Positions 16,441-24,797 of a stretch of 39,412 nt of DNA are shown here, one piece after another. This DNA comes from an uncultured Lachnospiraceae bacterium (GTDB lineage: Bacteria; Bacillota; Clostridia; Lachnospirales; Lachnospiraceae). Below the pieces are notes generated by a model. It was not told where the DNA came from and made no database searches. It was given only the letters and a program-made list of their open reading frames with translations. The stretch spans positions 1-39,412 of the forward strand of contig CANPUE010000021.1 in the NCBI GenBank assembly GCA_947577185.1, read 5' to 3'. A program made the position numbers and the translations under genes. The stretch's first letter is position 1, and each line of letters starts with the position of its first letter.

Positions 16441-17796
16441 TTATTTCAAAATATCCTTAATGTCATTCAATCTGGTATTCGTTGTCACAACGATCACCAT
16501 GTCGCCTGCCTGAATCACACTCTGACCGCCGGGAATCGTGACCGTGCCTCTGTGATTGATCGAACACAGCAGGATATTGGGTTTGATCTGCAGGTCTTTT
16601 AACGGTATCCCTACTACGGGAGAATCCTTCTTTACGCTGAATTCCAGCGCTTCTACCCGATTATCATTCAGACGGTAAAGCGACTCAATATTACTGCCCA
16701 GGGAATTGTCCATGGCACGTACATATTTAATGATGTTTTCCGCCGTCAGATACTTGGGATAAATCACACTGCCGATATCCAGACTGTCGATGATCTCATC
16801 ATAGGAAATCCTGTGCACCTGCGTGATCAGCTTGGCCTTTGACACACTTTTTACAAATAAAGAGAGCATAATATTTTCTTCGTCAAAATCCGTCAGTGCC
16901 ACGAAAGCCTCCATCTGCATCAGATTTTCCTGCATTAACAGATTCCTGTCCGTACCGTCCCCATGGATGATAATCGCCTTGGGCAGAAGCTCCGTCAGTT
17001 CCTCACACCGCTCTTTGTTGATCTCAATGATCTTAACCTGCATCCCCATCGCGATCAGCTGTTTGGAAAGGTAAAACGCAGTCTCACCGCCGCCGATGAT
17101 CATAACGTTCCTGGCTCTGGTCACCGCCACACCCAGTTTCTTAAAAAATACCAGCGTCTTCTGCGGCGTGCCCGCAATCGATATCTCATCTTTGGCACGG
17201 ATGATAAAATTACCGCCCGGAATATAGACATCATCGTCACGTTCCACTGTGGCAATCAGCACATCGCATTTCAGTCTGGAAGCGATCTGCTGCAGCGACA
17301 GATCACACAAAGGAGAATCCTCTCCTACCCGGTATTTGACCAGCTCCACCCTTCCCTTGGAAAATGTATCGATCGTAAGCGCCGAAGGAAATTTTAACAG
17401 TCTGGCCATTTCTGCCGAGGCCGCCAGCTCCGGATTGATGATCATGGAAAGTCCGAGTTCTTCTTTGATGTAACCGATCTCCACATTGTAAATGGGATTT
17501 CTGACTCTGGCGATCGTATGGCAGCCGCCCGTCTTTTTGGCGATCAGGCAGCACAGCAGATTCAGTTCATCCGAACCCGTAACCGCGATCAGCAGGTGCG
17601 CCTGCTCCACACCGGCTTCCTTCTGCACCGCAAAACTGGCGCCATTGCCGATGACACCCATCACATCACAATTGTTTGTCACATTTTGAAGCCTCTTATT
17701 TTCGACGTCTATGACCGTAATATTATGTCCTTCTGAATTGAGCTGCTCTGTCAATGTCTCCCCGACATTACCGCAGCCGACGATAATGATCTGCAT
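16441..17796 (-). CDS. trkA: TrkA, potassium uptake regulatory subunit with two RCK domains
   Basis: This 451-aa cytoplasmic protein has two RCK-N Rossmann units, IIVGCGNVGETL at 4-15 and VMIIGGGETAFYL at about 230-242, each followed by an RCK-C domain (the second ends at AGDMVIVVTTNTRL). The nucleotide-binding Gly patterns suit NAD(H) or ATP/ADP, and TrkA rings gate TrkH in response. It is the first gene of the trkA-trkH operon, with AGAGGT before the ATG and a strong promoter about 50 bases upstream. No ydaO-type c-di-AMP riboswitch is visible in the short leader; RCK-C domains can bind c-di-AMP directly in Firmicutes. Confidence 0.95.
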   Translation of the reverse strand: MQIIIVGCGNVGETLTEQLNSEGHNITVIDVENKRLQNVTNNCDVMGVIGNGASFAVQKEAGVEQAHLLIAVTGSDELNLLCCLIAKKTGGCHTIARVRNPIYNVEIGYIKEELGLSMIINPELAASAEMARLLKFPSALTIDTFSKGRVELVKYRVGEDSPLCDLSLQQIASRLKCDVLIATVERDDDVYIPGGNFIIRAKDEISIAGTPQKTLVFFKKLGVAVTRARNVMIIGGGETAFYLSKQLIAMGMQVKIIEINKERCEELTELLPKAIIIHGDGTDRNLLMQENLMQMEAFVALTDFDEENIMLSLFVKSVSKAKLITQVHRISYDEIIDSLDIGSVIYPKYLTAENIIKYVRAMDNSLGSNIESLYRLNDNRVEALEFSVKKDSPVVGIPLKDLQIKPNILLCSINHRGTVTIPGGQSVIQAGDMVIVVTTNTRLNDIKDILK

Positions 17797-17843
17797 TTCC
17801 CGTAGTACCTCTTTTCCTGCTTCTGTTTAAAATCATATCTACT

Positions 17844-17872
17844 ATTATAGTAACTATTCCCGTATTTATCAA
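17844..17872 (-). promoter_or_regulatory. Promoter of trkA-trkH
   Basis: On the minus strand TTGATA (17867-17872) and TATAAT (17844-17849) are 17 bases apart, a near-consensus sigma-A promoter. Transcription would start about 11 bases before the trkA leader. Confidence 0.8.
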
Positions 17873-17914
17873 CTTCTACCAGAGAAATCCCCTCGAATAT
17901 TTCATATCGAATAT

Positions 17915-18310
17915 TTAATATTTCCCCGGATAGTCCGTCCCCGTCTCCGACTGCATGAGAAATACATACTTCTGCGGGTCTTTTTCCATCTTTACCATGG
18001 TGTCAAAAGCCATTAGCAGCATTTTATCTCCATTATTTTTCATGCCGTCATTGCCCCTGTCCATCTGCGCCTTGAAATGGTCCATCTGCCACACCATGAT
18101 ATCTACGATGGTATAACCCGCGATCTGATAGCGGCAGGCAAAGTTCCGGTGCTCCAGATAATACACAAATTCTCCGTACACACCCTCCGATTCCCGGAGT
18201 GCCTGAAAGAACCGCTCAAAAAAACCTTCGTCCTCTCCCGCATAAAAGCACAACGCCCTGGCCCACTCCCGCACATTTTTTTCCTGTGTTGTTTTTTCAT
18301 CCTTTTCCAT
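17915..18310 (-). CDS. Conserved hypothetical protein, helical, 131 aa
   Basis: The start at 18310 (MEKDEKTTQEKNVREWARAL) is chosen for GGAGG eight bases before it; a longer frame from 18385 has none. The product is acidic and mainly helical with FYAGEDEGFFERFFQAL, YYLEHRNFACRYQIAGYTIV and VWQMDHFKAQMDRG. No membrane segment or known catalytic motif is seen. It looks like a small soluble protein restricted to Lachnospiraceae-like genomes, but I cannot assign a family. It is divergent from the AGCS symporter gene, with 110 bases between the starts. Confidence 0.6.
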   Translation of the reverse strand: MEKDEKTTQEKNVREWARALCFYAGEDEGFFERFFQALRESEGVYGEFVYYLEHRNFACRYQIAGYTIVDIMVWQMDHFKAQMDRGNDGMKNNGDKMLLMAFDTMVKMEKDPQKYVFLMQSETGTDYPGKY

Positions 18311-18420
18311 ATCCGACACCTCCCCGGTTCTTTTTCTCCTGCTTCGTCCATATAAATAAAATAACAAAACATCCCCGTTACGCATTCCGGCTCCATCCCC
18401 GCGTAACCGACTGGCGCAAT

Positions 18421-19719
18421 ATGTTACATATCATACAGGAAGCAAACGATTTTATCTGGAGCATCCCGCTCCTTTTTGTCCTCATGGGCACCCATATCTA
18501 TTTTACAGGAAAACTGCGCATTCCACAGCGCAGGATCTTCCATGCAATCAGGCTTTCGCTCGGCATGGATGATACCGGAGACAAAAATCTGTCGCCGTTT
18601 TCCGCACTTTCCACCACACTCGCAGCCACGCTCGGGACAGGAAATATCATCGGCGTTTCCACCGCCGTTGCTCTGGGCGGGCCGGGCGCCGTCTTCTGGT
18701 GCTGGGTGACCGGCATCCTCGGCATGGCAACCTCATACGGCGAATGCTATCTCAGCGTTTTGTTCCGTACCCGCCAAAAAGACGGCACCTATGCCGGCGG
18801 TCCGATGTATGTCATGCGCAACGGTTTACATAACAATACCCTTGGCTCTTTCTATGCCGTCTGCACCCTGATCGCTGCCTTCGGCGTAGGCTGTACCACC
18901 CAGTCCAACTCCGTCGTCCAGGCTGCTGCCGCTTCTTTTCCCGTATCGCCGCACCTGATCGGCATTGCGCTCGCGGTACTGACCGGCACAGTGATCCTCG
19001 GCGGTGTCAAAAAAATCGGAAACCTCTGTGAACGCGTCGTTCCTGCCATGAGTTTTATCTATCTGCTCGGCTGCTTTTTTCTGCTCTGCCTTTATCACAG
19101 GCAGCTGCCGCATGCCTGTCTGTGGATCCTGAAAGATGCCCTTTCCTTCTCTTCCATAGCCGGCGGCTTTGTAGGTTCTACCCTGCAGCTTTCCCTGCGT
19201 TATGGTATTGCCAGAGGTCTTTTTACCAACGAAGCAGGTATCGGCACCTCTGCGATCGCCGCGGCAGCCTCCGGTGTAAACGACCCGAAAAAGCAGGCCT
19301 ACATTTCGATGACTGCTGTTTTCTGGGATACCGTTGTCATGTGCCTCGTCACGGGACTTGTCGTAGTCTCCAACATGCTCTATGACCCGGCCTCCGTGCA
19401 GGGTGCTGCCGCGACCGGACTGACTTCCGCAGCCTTTGAACATCTTCCCTACGTGGGTGATGCCTTTTTGACCATCTCGCTGACGACCTTCGCGGTCACT
19501 ACTTTGATCGGCTGGTCCTACTTCGGTGAAAAGGCAACGGAATACCTTGTAGGAAATAAAGGTATTCCGTATTATAAACTGATTTATATTCTGATGATTT
19601 ATTTCGGCGCCGTCATTCCGATGAATCTGGTCTGGGAGTGCACTGACCTGATCAATGCGCTCATGGTCGTTCCCAACCTGATCGCGCTCTATGCGCTGCG
19701 CCGCCATATACGGTCATGA
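18421..19719 (+). CDS. Alanine/glycine:cation symporter (AGCS family)
   Basis: The 432-aa protein carries the AGCS marks: STTLAATLGTGNIIGVSTAV (a conserved first-core helix), GGPMYVM, and GLFTNEAGIGTSAIAAAA. About ten membrane segments are seen. The family takes up alanine or glycine with Na+ or H+. The start at 18421 (MLHIIQEANDFIW) fits the family; the open frame continues upstream to 18199 but that part is antisense to the 131-aa gene and low in homology-like content. No clear ribosome binding site precedes the ATG. It is a single-gene unit ended by a small terminator. Confidence 0.93.
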   Translation: MLHIIQEANDFIWSIPLLFVLMGTHIYFTGKLRIPQRRIFHAIRLSLGMDDTGDKNLSPFSALSTTLAATLGTGNIIGVSTAVALGGPGAVFWCWVTGILGMATSYGECYLSVLFRTRQKDGTYAGGPMYVMRNGLHNNTLGSFYAVCTLIAAFGVGCTTQSNSVVQAAAASFPVSPHLIGIALAVLTGTVILGGVKKIGNLCERVVPAMSFIYLLGCFFLLCLYHRQLPHACLWILKDALSFSSIAGGFVGSTLQLSLRYGIARGLFTNEAGIGTSAIAAAASGVNDPKKQAYISMTAVFWDTVVMCLVTGLVVVSNMLYDPASVQGAAATGLTSAAFEHLPYVGDAFLTISLTTFAVTTLIGWSYFGEKATEYLVGNKGIPYYKLIYILMIYFGAVIPMNLVWECTDLINALMVVPNLIALYALRRHIRS

Positions 19720-19727
19720 TACATACT

Positions 19728-19746
19728 GCCGCATCACGCGGCTTTA
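19728..19746 (+). terminator. Short terminator-like hairpin after the AGCS gene
   Basis: GCCGC (19728-19732) pairs with GCGGC (19738-19742) around a five-base loop and is followed by TTTAT. The stem is short, so it is a weak candidate. Confidence 0.4.
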
Positions 19747-19751
19747 TACGC

Positions 19752-21770
19752 TTATACTTTAAAGCTGCCGACAAGTTCCTGCAGAGAACGGCTGCCGCGC
19801 TCTATAATGGCCATCTGACGCAGGATCTCTTCGGAACTGACATTGGTGTTCTGCATCGCAGCCGCAACATCACGGATGTCCTCTACCATACCTGTGGAAA
19901 CTTCCGTGATCGTCTGCAAAGAAGCGATCATTTCCTGAATGGAAGCTCCCATCTGCTGTGCGGATGCACCCAGATCCGTCGCGATGCCGTCATAAAAAAC
20001 AGCGTCTTCCTTATACTGTCTGGCTGTCTGAAGCATCGTGTGATAGTCGTCGATCACATGCTCTTTCATAAACGAAAGCAGTGTCCCGGAACTGTCTTTC
20101 AGGGCCGTCACAGAGCTGACTACCTCATTGATAACCGTCTGAATATTATCTACGGCAGTTCTGGAGCTTTCCGCAAGTGACCTGACTTCCTCCGCGACCA
20201 CCGCAAATCCTTTTCCTGCTTCTCCGGCGCGCGCCGCTTCTATGGACGCGTTTAATGCGATCAGGTTCGTCTTGGAAGCAATGGCCAGAATTTCCTGTGA
20301 AAGCGTCTTGATCAGTTCAACCTTTTCTACATCTTTGAGAGCTGCCTCCAGCTCCTTTTCCACCTTCCGGTAGATCAGGCCGGCCTGGTTTTTTGCCTCC
20401 TGTGTCGTCGTGAGCAGTCTGTCCGCCCGGACATTGATCTCACTGGAAGCGCTGGCCGCCTCGGATGCCTTGACAGACACACTGTCAACCACGATACCGA
20501 TCTCCGAACTCGCCGTGCTGATCGTACTTGTCACACTTGCCGCCTCGTCGGCCTTGACCTTGACATTCTCGACCAGCTGATCCATCTGATCAAGTCCATT
20601 GTTCAGCTCCGCCATATCACAGTATGCCGCGCTTGCAGTATCCGCGATACCGGCTGCTTCTTCCTTCGTGCCGATGATCGTCTCCCGGATCTGCTTCCTG
20701 ACTGATTTGGTCGCATACTCGATTTCTTCCACTTCATCCCGGAAGCCTTCGGCAACTTTATGTTTTCCCTTTCCATTGTTTTCCGGAATATCCCGGAAAT
20801 CACCGCTGGCAAACTGTTTCAAATCTGCTATCGGTTCAAGCAGCTTATAAGCCGCCAAAACCACACTGGCAATGATGAGAACGATCCCGGCAATGCTGAT
20901 CACCACCGACGCAATGACCAATACATTCAATTCCTCAGAGACCATACTCTTGGGAATGGCAATTCCTACCGCCCAGTCGCAGCTTTTGAGGGAAACGATC
21001 GTAAAATACTTCTCTATTCCGTCATAGTCTCTCCCAATCGTAAGCCCCTGTCCTTCCTCGACCAGTTGCTCTACGCTTGCATGTATCCCTTCCGATGACC
21101 CGGCTACCGGCACGGAACCGTTTTCTGTCGGAAGAAAAGCTTCATTCGGATGAGTCACAAAACAGCCTGTGCTGTCAACCAGAAACCCGTAGCCTTCATT
21201 TTCTTCCAATTCTCCCATGACATGCGTCAGTTCTTCTGTCGTAATGTCCGCACCGCATACGCCGACGATCTTGCCCGCATCATCATGAATTGGCGCCGCG
21301 ACTGTCACGACAACCTTTCCTATATAAGGATCCATATAAGGGTCCGTTATGATCACCCCGTCTGATTCCTTCGCCTGCTGATACCACACGCTCTCACAGC
21401 AGTCGTAACCATCGTCCACCGGCGTATTAATGACCAGCATCGTATGATCCTCAAACCCGTAATAGGCATCCGTGATCGCCCCGCTGTCTCTGGAAAGATG
21501 CGCCGCAAGATATTCCCTGATCTCCTCATACGGTTCCTGCTGCATCCGCAGCTCATAAGTATTGACATTCTCCTGTACCCAGGCGATCTGTTCTGCCAGC
21601 CACGCATCAATCTCTTCAACTGTCTTGCGCGCCTTCTCATACTGTATCTGCTGTACTTTTTTACTGACGACCCCTTTCGCGATCTGATAGCTTCCCGATG
21701 AACCGATCAGCAAAATAACCGCGGCGGCAGCTGAAATCGCCGCGATCAGTTTTCCTTTAATAGTTTTCAT
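19752..21770 (-). CDS. Methyl-accepting chemotaxis protein with dCache sensor
   Basis: This 672-aa receptor has a first membrane segment (about 8-27), an outer sensor of about 250 residues with the dCache_1 pattern ([60 protein letters not shown]), a second membrane segment (about 282-310) and a coiled-coil signalling domain with the tip [20 protein letters not shown] followed by [16 protein letters not shown]. dCache sensors commonly bind amino acids. GGAGG precedes the ATG. It converges with the AGCS gene. No che or flagellar genes are nearby. Confidence 0.95.
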   Translation of the reverse strand: MKTIKGKLIAAISAAAAVILLIGSSGSYQIAKGVVSKKVQQIQYEKARKTVEEIDAWLAEQIAWVQENVNTYELRMQQEPYEEIREYLAAHLSRDSGAITDAYYGFEDHTMLVINTPVDDGYDCCESVWYQQAKESDGVIITDPYMDPYIGKVVVTVAAPIHDDAGKIVGVCGADITTEELTHVMGELEENEGYGFLVDSTGCFVTHPNEAFLPTENGSVPVAGSSEGIHASVEQLVEEGQGLTIGRDYDGIEKYFTIVSLKSCDWAVGIAIPKSMVSEELNVLVIASVVISIAGIVLIIASVVLAAYKLLEPIADLKQFASGDFRDIPENNGKGKHKVAEGFRDEVEEIEYATKSVRKQIRETIIGTKEEAAGIADTASAAYCDMAELNNGLDQMDQLVENVKVKADEAASVTSTISTASSEIGIVVDSVSVKASEAASASSEINVRADRLLTTTQEAKNQAGLIYRKVEKELEAALKDVEKVELIKTLSQEILAIASKTNLIALNASIEAARAGEAGKGFAVVAEEVRSLAESSRTAVDNIQTVINEVVSSVTALKDSSGTLLSFMKEHVIDDYHTMLQTARQYKEDAVFYDGIATDLGASAQQMGASIQEMIASLQTITEVSTGMVEDIRDVAAAMQNTNVSSEEILRQMAIIERGSRSLQELVGSFKV

Positions 21771-21912
21771 ATACCCTCCTGACCTTCCCCTGTATCAGAT
21801 ATGTCGTATACGTCTGCTTTTCGTAATGCCCCAACGAAAACATTATACACGTTTTTTGCAAAATCGTCCACCGTTTCCACAAAAAGCAGCCAGGAACAGT
21901 CTTTTGGGCCGG

Positions 21913-22431
21913 TCAGTTTCTGACTATATTTTTTTCCGCGGCTTTCAGGACAGAAACAATCGGCATGATCAGGATCCCGCAGAAAAAATTGCTGATGCCG
22001 TGAATACAGTCCCACGGCAGCCCCGCCACGATCCAGCCGATCATCCCCTGAAAACTCAGTCCATACAAAAGCGCCTGTACCGGCGCATACAGTGTTCCAA
22101 ACAAAAAGCCGTGCGCCGCACAGACTGCCATATAGACAAACGGCCGTATCTTCCCCGGTATCTTCTTTGGAAGCAGCATCACTGCCCCCCAAAGAAGTGC
22201 CCACACATACAGATAGGGAATCCACCAGGCCGCAAAACCACAGAAAATGCCGTTTAAGATCACATATGTGTAGATCGGGTACAACGCCTTTTTTCCATAG
22301 ACAACTGTAAACGCAATGGTAAAGGTGCCGAGCAGATGAACATTCGGCGCAACCTCCATGATCATCTTAGAGGCGTACATAAGCGCCCCCAGCATTCCAA
22401 ATACAGCAATTTCTCTGATCGTCAGTCTCAT
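21913..22431 (-). CDS. ECF-transporter S component, likely for cobalamin
   Basis: This 172-aa protein has about five or six membrane segments (for example REIAVFGMLGALMYASKMIM and YVWALLWGAVMLLP) and fits the substrate-binding S subunit of ECF vitamin importers. The energising EcfA, EcfA' and EcfT subunits are not in the window, so it would use the shared module encoded elsewhere. Its ATG overlaps the stop of the DUF4430 gene (ATGA). The B12 riboswitch upstream of that gene makes cobalamin or a precursor the likely substrate; this is by context, because the family itself is not specific. Confidence 0.82.
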   Translation of the reverse strand: MRLTIREIAVFGMLGALMYASKMIMEVAPNVHLLGTFTIAFTVVYGKKALYPIYTYVILNGIFCGFAAWWIPYLYVWALLWGAVMLLPKKIPGKIRPFVYMAVCAAHGFLFGTLYAPVQALLYGLSFQGMIGWIVAGLPWDCIHGISNFFCGILIMPIVSVLKAAEKNIVRN

Positions 22432-22922
22432 TTTTCTATCTTAAAGGCATAGTTTCCGCCTTCCGTGACCGCAGTGGAATCGACTCCTGTCTGCGCATAT
22501 TCCCCATTATCATAAAAGGCCCAATAGGTGCCGTCCTTATCATAATCAGCGGTGATACCGTTTACTGTTTTGACATACAGGCCGAATTCACCCTCATCTC
22601 CGGCGATCACATCAAACGCCAGCAGAGCTGCCCCGACCGTCTCTTTATCCGTATGGATGAGAAACCGGGTTTCATTGCCCTCCTGATCTGTCACGGTCAG
22701 CGTAAACTGTGTCAGTTCCCCGTTCTCTTCCCCAAGCACGATCGTCTGATCATCCGTACCCGCTGCCGCCTCTGTTTCTGTCTTCGTCCCGGCGGACGGC
22801 TCGGACTCCTTTGCTGTCTTGTCATTACATCCGGCTGTGAATAACGCGATGGCCATAATCAGCGTCATACAAAGGACTTTTGACAAAAATGGTTCTGTTT
22901 TTTTACTGTTCTTCCTTTTCAT
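22428..22922 (-). CDS. DUF4430 lipoprotein, possible extracellular cobalamin-binding partner
   Basis: This 164-aa protein begins with a basic stretch (MKRKNSKK), a hydrophobic segment and a lipobox ending FTAGC (Cys32 lipidated by expectation). A Thr/Glu-rich linker leads to a C-terminal DUF4430 domain with FLIHTDKETVGAALLAF, GLYVKTVNGITADYDKDGTY and WAFYDNGEYAQTGVDSTAV. DUF4430 resembles the beta domain of the intrinsic-factor/transcobalamin proteins that hold cobalamin. It follows a cobalamin riboswitch and is coupled to an ECF S component, so a cell-surface B12 capture function fits. AAAGGAG precedes the ATG at eight bases. Confidence 0.88.
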   Translation of the reverse strand: MKRKNSKKTEPFLSKVLCMTLIMAIALFTAGCNDKTAKESEPSAGTKTETEAAAGTDDQTIVLGEENGELTQFTLTVTDQEGNETRFLIHTDKETVGAALLAFDVIAGDEGEFGLYVKTVNGITADYDKDGTYWAFYDNGEYAQTGVDSTAVTEGGNYAFKIEK

Positions 22923-22974
22923 TTTTCATTCTCCTTTGCTGTTTTTTCCCTGAAATCCGGCTTCCGCAGATATC

Positions 22975-23216
22975 ATCAGGGTTTTGACTGTCCGGATATT
23001 TCGACTCGGTGTCCCGCCTGTCAGCCTTCTCGGAGAACCCTCCAATGACTTTTCCCCTGCTAATCATCCATGTCAGAGCAGTTTACTGCGATGACAATGC
23101 GATCTATGGCCACAGAGTAGGCAGACGGTAAAAATACACCACACGGCGACGGGCTCGTACAGGATTTGCACCTGTTTCCCCTGACAGCCATTTTCTATCA
23201 TACTGTTTTGTCCCTG
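22975..23216 (-). promoter_or_regulatory. Cobalamin riboswitch
   Basis: On the minus strand the leader has GGGGAAACAGGTGCAAATCC and TGTACGAGCCCGTCGCC, which match the B12-box core (GGGAA...GGTGCAAATCC...GCCCG) at about 23136-23192. Further along are CATTGG, GGCTGACAGGC and GAGTCGAAATATCCGG, resembling the second half of the aptamer. Hairpins AAATATCCGG/CCGGATTT and CCCTGA/TCAGGG follow and could switch translation or transcription. It lies directly before the DUF4430-ECF S operon. A 42-base dispersed repeat (23062-23103) sits inside the variable arm. Limits are approximate. Confidence 0.85.
23062..23103 (-). repeat. 42-base dispersed repeat, copy B, inside the riboswitch
   Basis: On the minus strand this starts ATCGCATTGTCATCGCAGTA and ends CTGACATGGATGATT. 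It differs from copy A (5749-5790, plus strand) at five of 42 bases. It can fold as TCATC-GCAGT-aa-ACTGC...GATGA. Its position, in the peripheral part of the aptamer, suggests an insertion tolerated by the RNA. Confidence 0.7.
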
Positions 23217-23224
23217 TGAGGTCA

Positions 23225-23252
23225 ATTATATTTTGAAAAGTTTTGCAGACAA
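23225..23252 (-). promoter_or_regulatory. Promoter of the cobalamin riboswitch operon
   Basis: TTGTCT (23247-23252) and TATAAT (23225-23230) on the minus strand are 16 bases apart and about eight to twelve bases before the expected leader start. Confidence 0.75.
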
Positions 23253-23352
23253 AAAATTTACACGCAGTAAATTTGCATTGCCACCAAAAGCTTTGCATGG
23301 TAAGATGAATGAATAAAAAATTATCAGGAACAAAAAAAGGAGTGATCAGTCT

Positions 23353-24240
23353 ATGTCCGAATATTGTTTAAGCTGCTGTTCCACTGCAGATCTCTCAAAA
23401 GAATATTTTACCAAAAGAAAGATCAGCTATTTATGTTTCCATTTTGAGCTGGCCGGAACAGAATACCTCGATGATCTCGGCGTATCCGTACCGCCTGAAA
23501 CCCTCTACCGCAAAATGAATGAAGGCGCAGATACCAGGACCTCACAGGTCACGATCGGAGAATATGAAGAATATTTTGAGAAGATCCTGCAATCCGGAAA
23601 AGATATTCTGCACCTGTGCCTTTCCAGCGGCATTTCCGGCACTTATAACTCAGCCTGCATCGCCAGGGAATCTCTGACGGAAAAATATCCCGGCCGCAGA
23701 ATCTATGTTGTTGACTCACTGGCAGCTTCCAGCGGCTTTGGCCTGCTAATGGATACCCTGGCGGACATGCGTGATTCCGGCATGGATATCGATGCACTCC
23801 ACACCTGGGCCGAAGAAAACAGGCAGTGCCTGCAGCACTGGTTTTTCTCGACTGACCTGACCTTTTATATCAGAGGCGGAAGAATCTCCAAAACAAGCGG
23901 TTTCATCGGTTCCGTTCTCAGTATCTGTCCTCTGCTGAATGTAAATTTCGAGGGCCGTCTGATCCCACGTGAGAAAATCAGGACCCGGAAAAAGGTGATC
24001 ACCCGTATCGTCGAGCAGATGGAGGCAAACGCGCAGGACGGCACAGAGTACTCCGGCAAATGTTTCATCAGCCATTCTGCCTGCATGGAAGATGCGGAAG
24101 AAGTAGCTGCTTTGGTCGAAAGCCGTTTTCCCAGATTGAATGGCCGGGTGAAGATCTTCCCGATCGGCGCCACGATCGGAAGCCACACCGGCCCCGGCAC
24201 TGTAGCACTGTTTTTCTGGGGGAAAAAGCGGACCGACTGA
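23353..24240 (+). CDS. DegV-family fatty-acid-binding protein
   Basis: This 295-aa protein has the DegV layout: an N-terminal domain with CSTADLSKEY, TSQVTIGEYEEYF and LCLSSGISGTYNSA (with the conserved Ser/Thr that contact the lipid carboxylate), then VVDSLAASSGFGLL, FYIRGGRISKTSGF and the C-terminal IGATIGSHTGPGTVALFF. DegV/FakB proteins bind a fatty acid for phosphorylation by FakA in exogenous fatty acid use. The first residues are CSCC-rich (YCLSCCSTAD). AAGGAG is ten bases before the ATG. No fakA is nearby. Confidence 0.94.
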   Translation: MSEYCLSCCSTADLSKEYFTKRKISYLCFHFELAGTEYLDDLGVSVPPETLYRKMNEGADTRTSQVTIGEYEEYFEKILQSGKDILHLCLSSGISGTYNSACIARESLTEKYPGRRIYVVDSLAASSGFGLLMDTLADMRDSGMDIDALHTWAEENRQCLQHWFFSTDLTFYIRGGRISKTSGFIGSVLSICPLLNVNFEGRLIPREKIRTRKKVITRIVEQMEANAQDGTEYSGKCFISHSACMEDAEEVAALVESRFPRLNGRVKIFPIGATIGSHTGPGTVALFFWGKKRTD

Positions 24241-24253
24241 CGTTTAACGGGCA

Positions 24254-24281
24254 AAAGCGGGGTCATATGCCCCACTTTTTT
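24254..24281 (+). terminator. Terminator of the degV gene
   Basis: The + strand reads GTGGGG-type stem: ggggtcatatgcccc at 24255-24270 followed by acttttttg. The hairpin lies within the 3' end of the convergent 97-aa gene, so both genes end on the same structure. Confidence 0.7.
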
Positions 24282-24556
24282 GCCGCTTTCCATCTGTCCT
24301 GCTGCTTTTCATACTGTTCATTGAGCCAGTCTGCCGCCATACCGACCCCCTCCTCGTCAAGCGGCACCTCGATTGACTCCTTTTGTTCTTCCGGCGTTTT
24401 ATGGATTCCGAACGGTTCCGGCCAGATCGTCACTTTAATCTTATCCGCATCGCCGCTCTTAACCCTTTTTAACAGATACCGCATTCCATCCATGCTCCCG
24501 GAGTATTCCTCTTTCTTAATATAATTTAACGGATGGAAGGTTTCTTTCTCAATCAT
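24263..24556 (-). CDS. Conserved hypothetical protein, 97 aa
   Basis: The start at 24556 (MIEKETFHPLNYIKKEEYSG) follows GAGGAG eight bases upstream. The product is small, acidic and Lys/Glu-rich, with VKVTIWPEPFGIHKTPEEQK and a C-terminal helix WLNEQYEKQQDRWKAAKKW. The pattern of a strand-rich centre and a C-terminal helix suggests a compact soluble protein. I recognise it only as the type seen widely in Lachnospiraceae without assigned function. It converges with degV. Confidence 0.65.
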   Translation of the reverse strand: MIEKETFHPLNYIKKEEYSGSMDGMRYLLKRVKSGDADKIKVTIWPEPFGIHKTPEEQKESIEVPLDEEGVGMAADWLNEQYEKQQDRWKAAKKWGI

Positions 24557-24648
24557 AAGTCTGCTCCTCATTCTTTTATTGTCAGCTTGCTTATCATAAT
24601 ATTTTCATTTTGAATATTTTGATTATTTTTATTTTTTTCACTTTTCCC

Positions 24649-24677
24649 TTGCTTTTTTCTCCGAAGTTGTATATAAT
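24649..24677 (+). promoter_or_regulatory. Promoter of the tRNA gene
   Basis: TTGCTT (24649-24654) and TATAAT (24672-24677) are 17 bases apart, ending 11 bases before the mature tRNA, as expected for a strong tRNA promoter. Confidence 0.8.
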
Positions 24678-24688
24678 GGAAAATGCTT

Positions 24689-24761
24689 CGGGATGTGGCT
24701 CAGGTGGTAGAGCGCTACTTTAGGGAAGTAGAGGTCGCAAGTTCAAGTCTTGTCATTCCGA
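24689..24761 (+). tRNA. tRNA-Pro, anticodon AGG
   Basis: The 73-base sequence folds into a standard cloverleaf: acceptor CGGGATG/CATTCCG with discriminator A, D-stem GCTC/GAGC, anticodon stem CTACT/AGTAG with loop TTAGGGA, and T-stem GCAAG/CTTGT around TTCAAGT. The anticodon is AGG (24722-24724), reading CCU, and the base after it is G as in proline tRNAs. The acceptor start CGGGATGTGGCTCAG and GGTCGCA are typical of bacterial tRNA-Pro. No CCA is encoded. A34 would be expected to be unmodified or to be read broadly. A terminator follows eleven bases later. Confidence 0.9.
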
Positions 24762-24771
24762 TCTGTCAAAA

Positions 24772-24797
24772 AGCAGCCCGCAGGCTGCTTTTTTTTT
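24772..24797 (+). terminator. Terminator of the tRNA-Pro gene
   Basis: AGCAGCC (24772-24778) pairs with GGCTGCT (24783-24789) around cgca, followed by eight T. The T-run overlaps the last codon of the convergent EAL gene by two bases. Confidence 0.92.

Noticed and set aside
17797..17914. A ydaO c-di-AMP riboswitch before trkA
   Set aside because: The leader between promoter and start is only about 45 bases, too short for the aptamer.
18826..19707. A 293-aa frame on the minus strand
   Set aside because: It lies antisense to the well-conserved AGCS symporter.
8381..21770. A chemotaxis or flagellar operon implied by two chemoreceptors
   Set aside because: The two receptor genes are about 9.6 kb apart, have separate promoters, and no che, mot or fli gene lies in the window.
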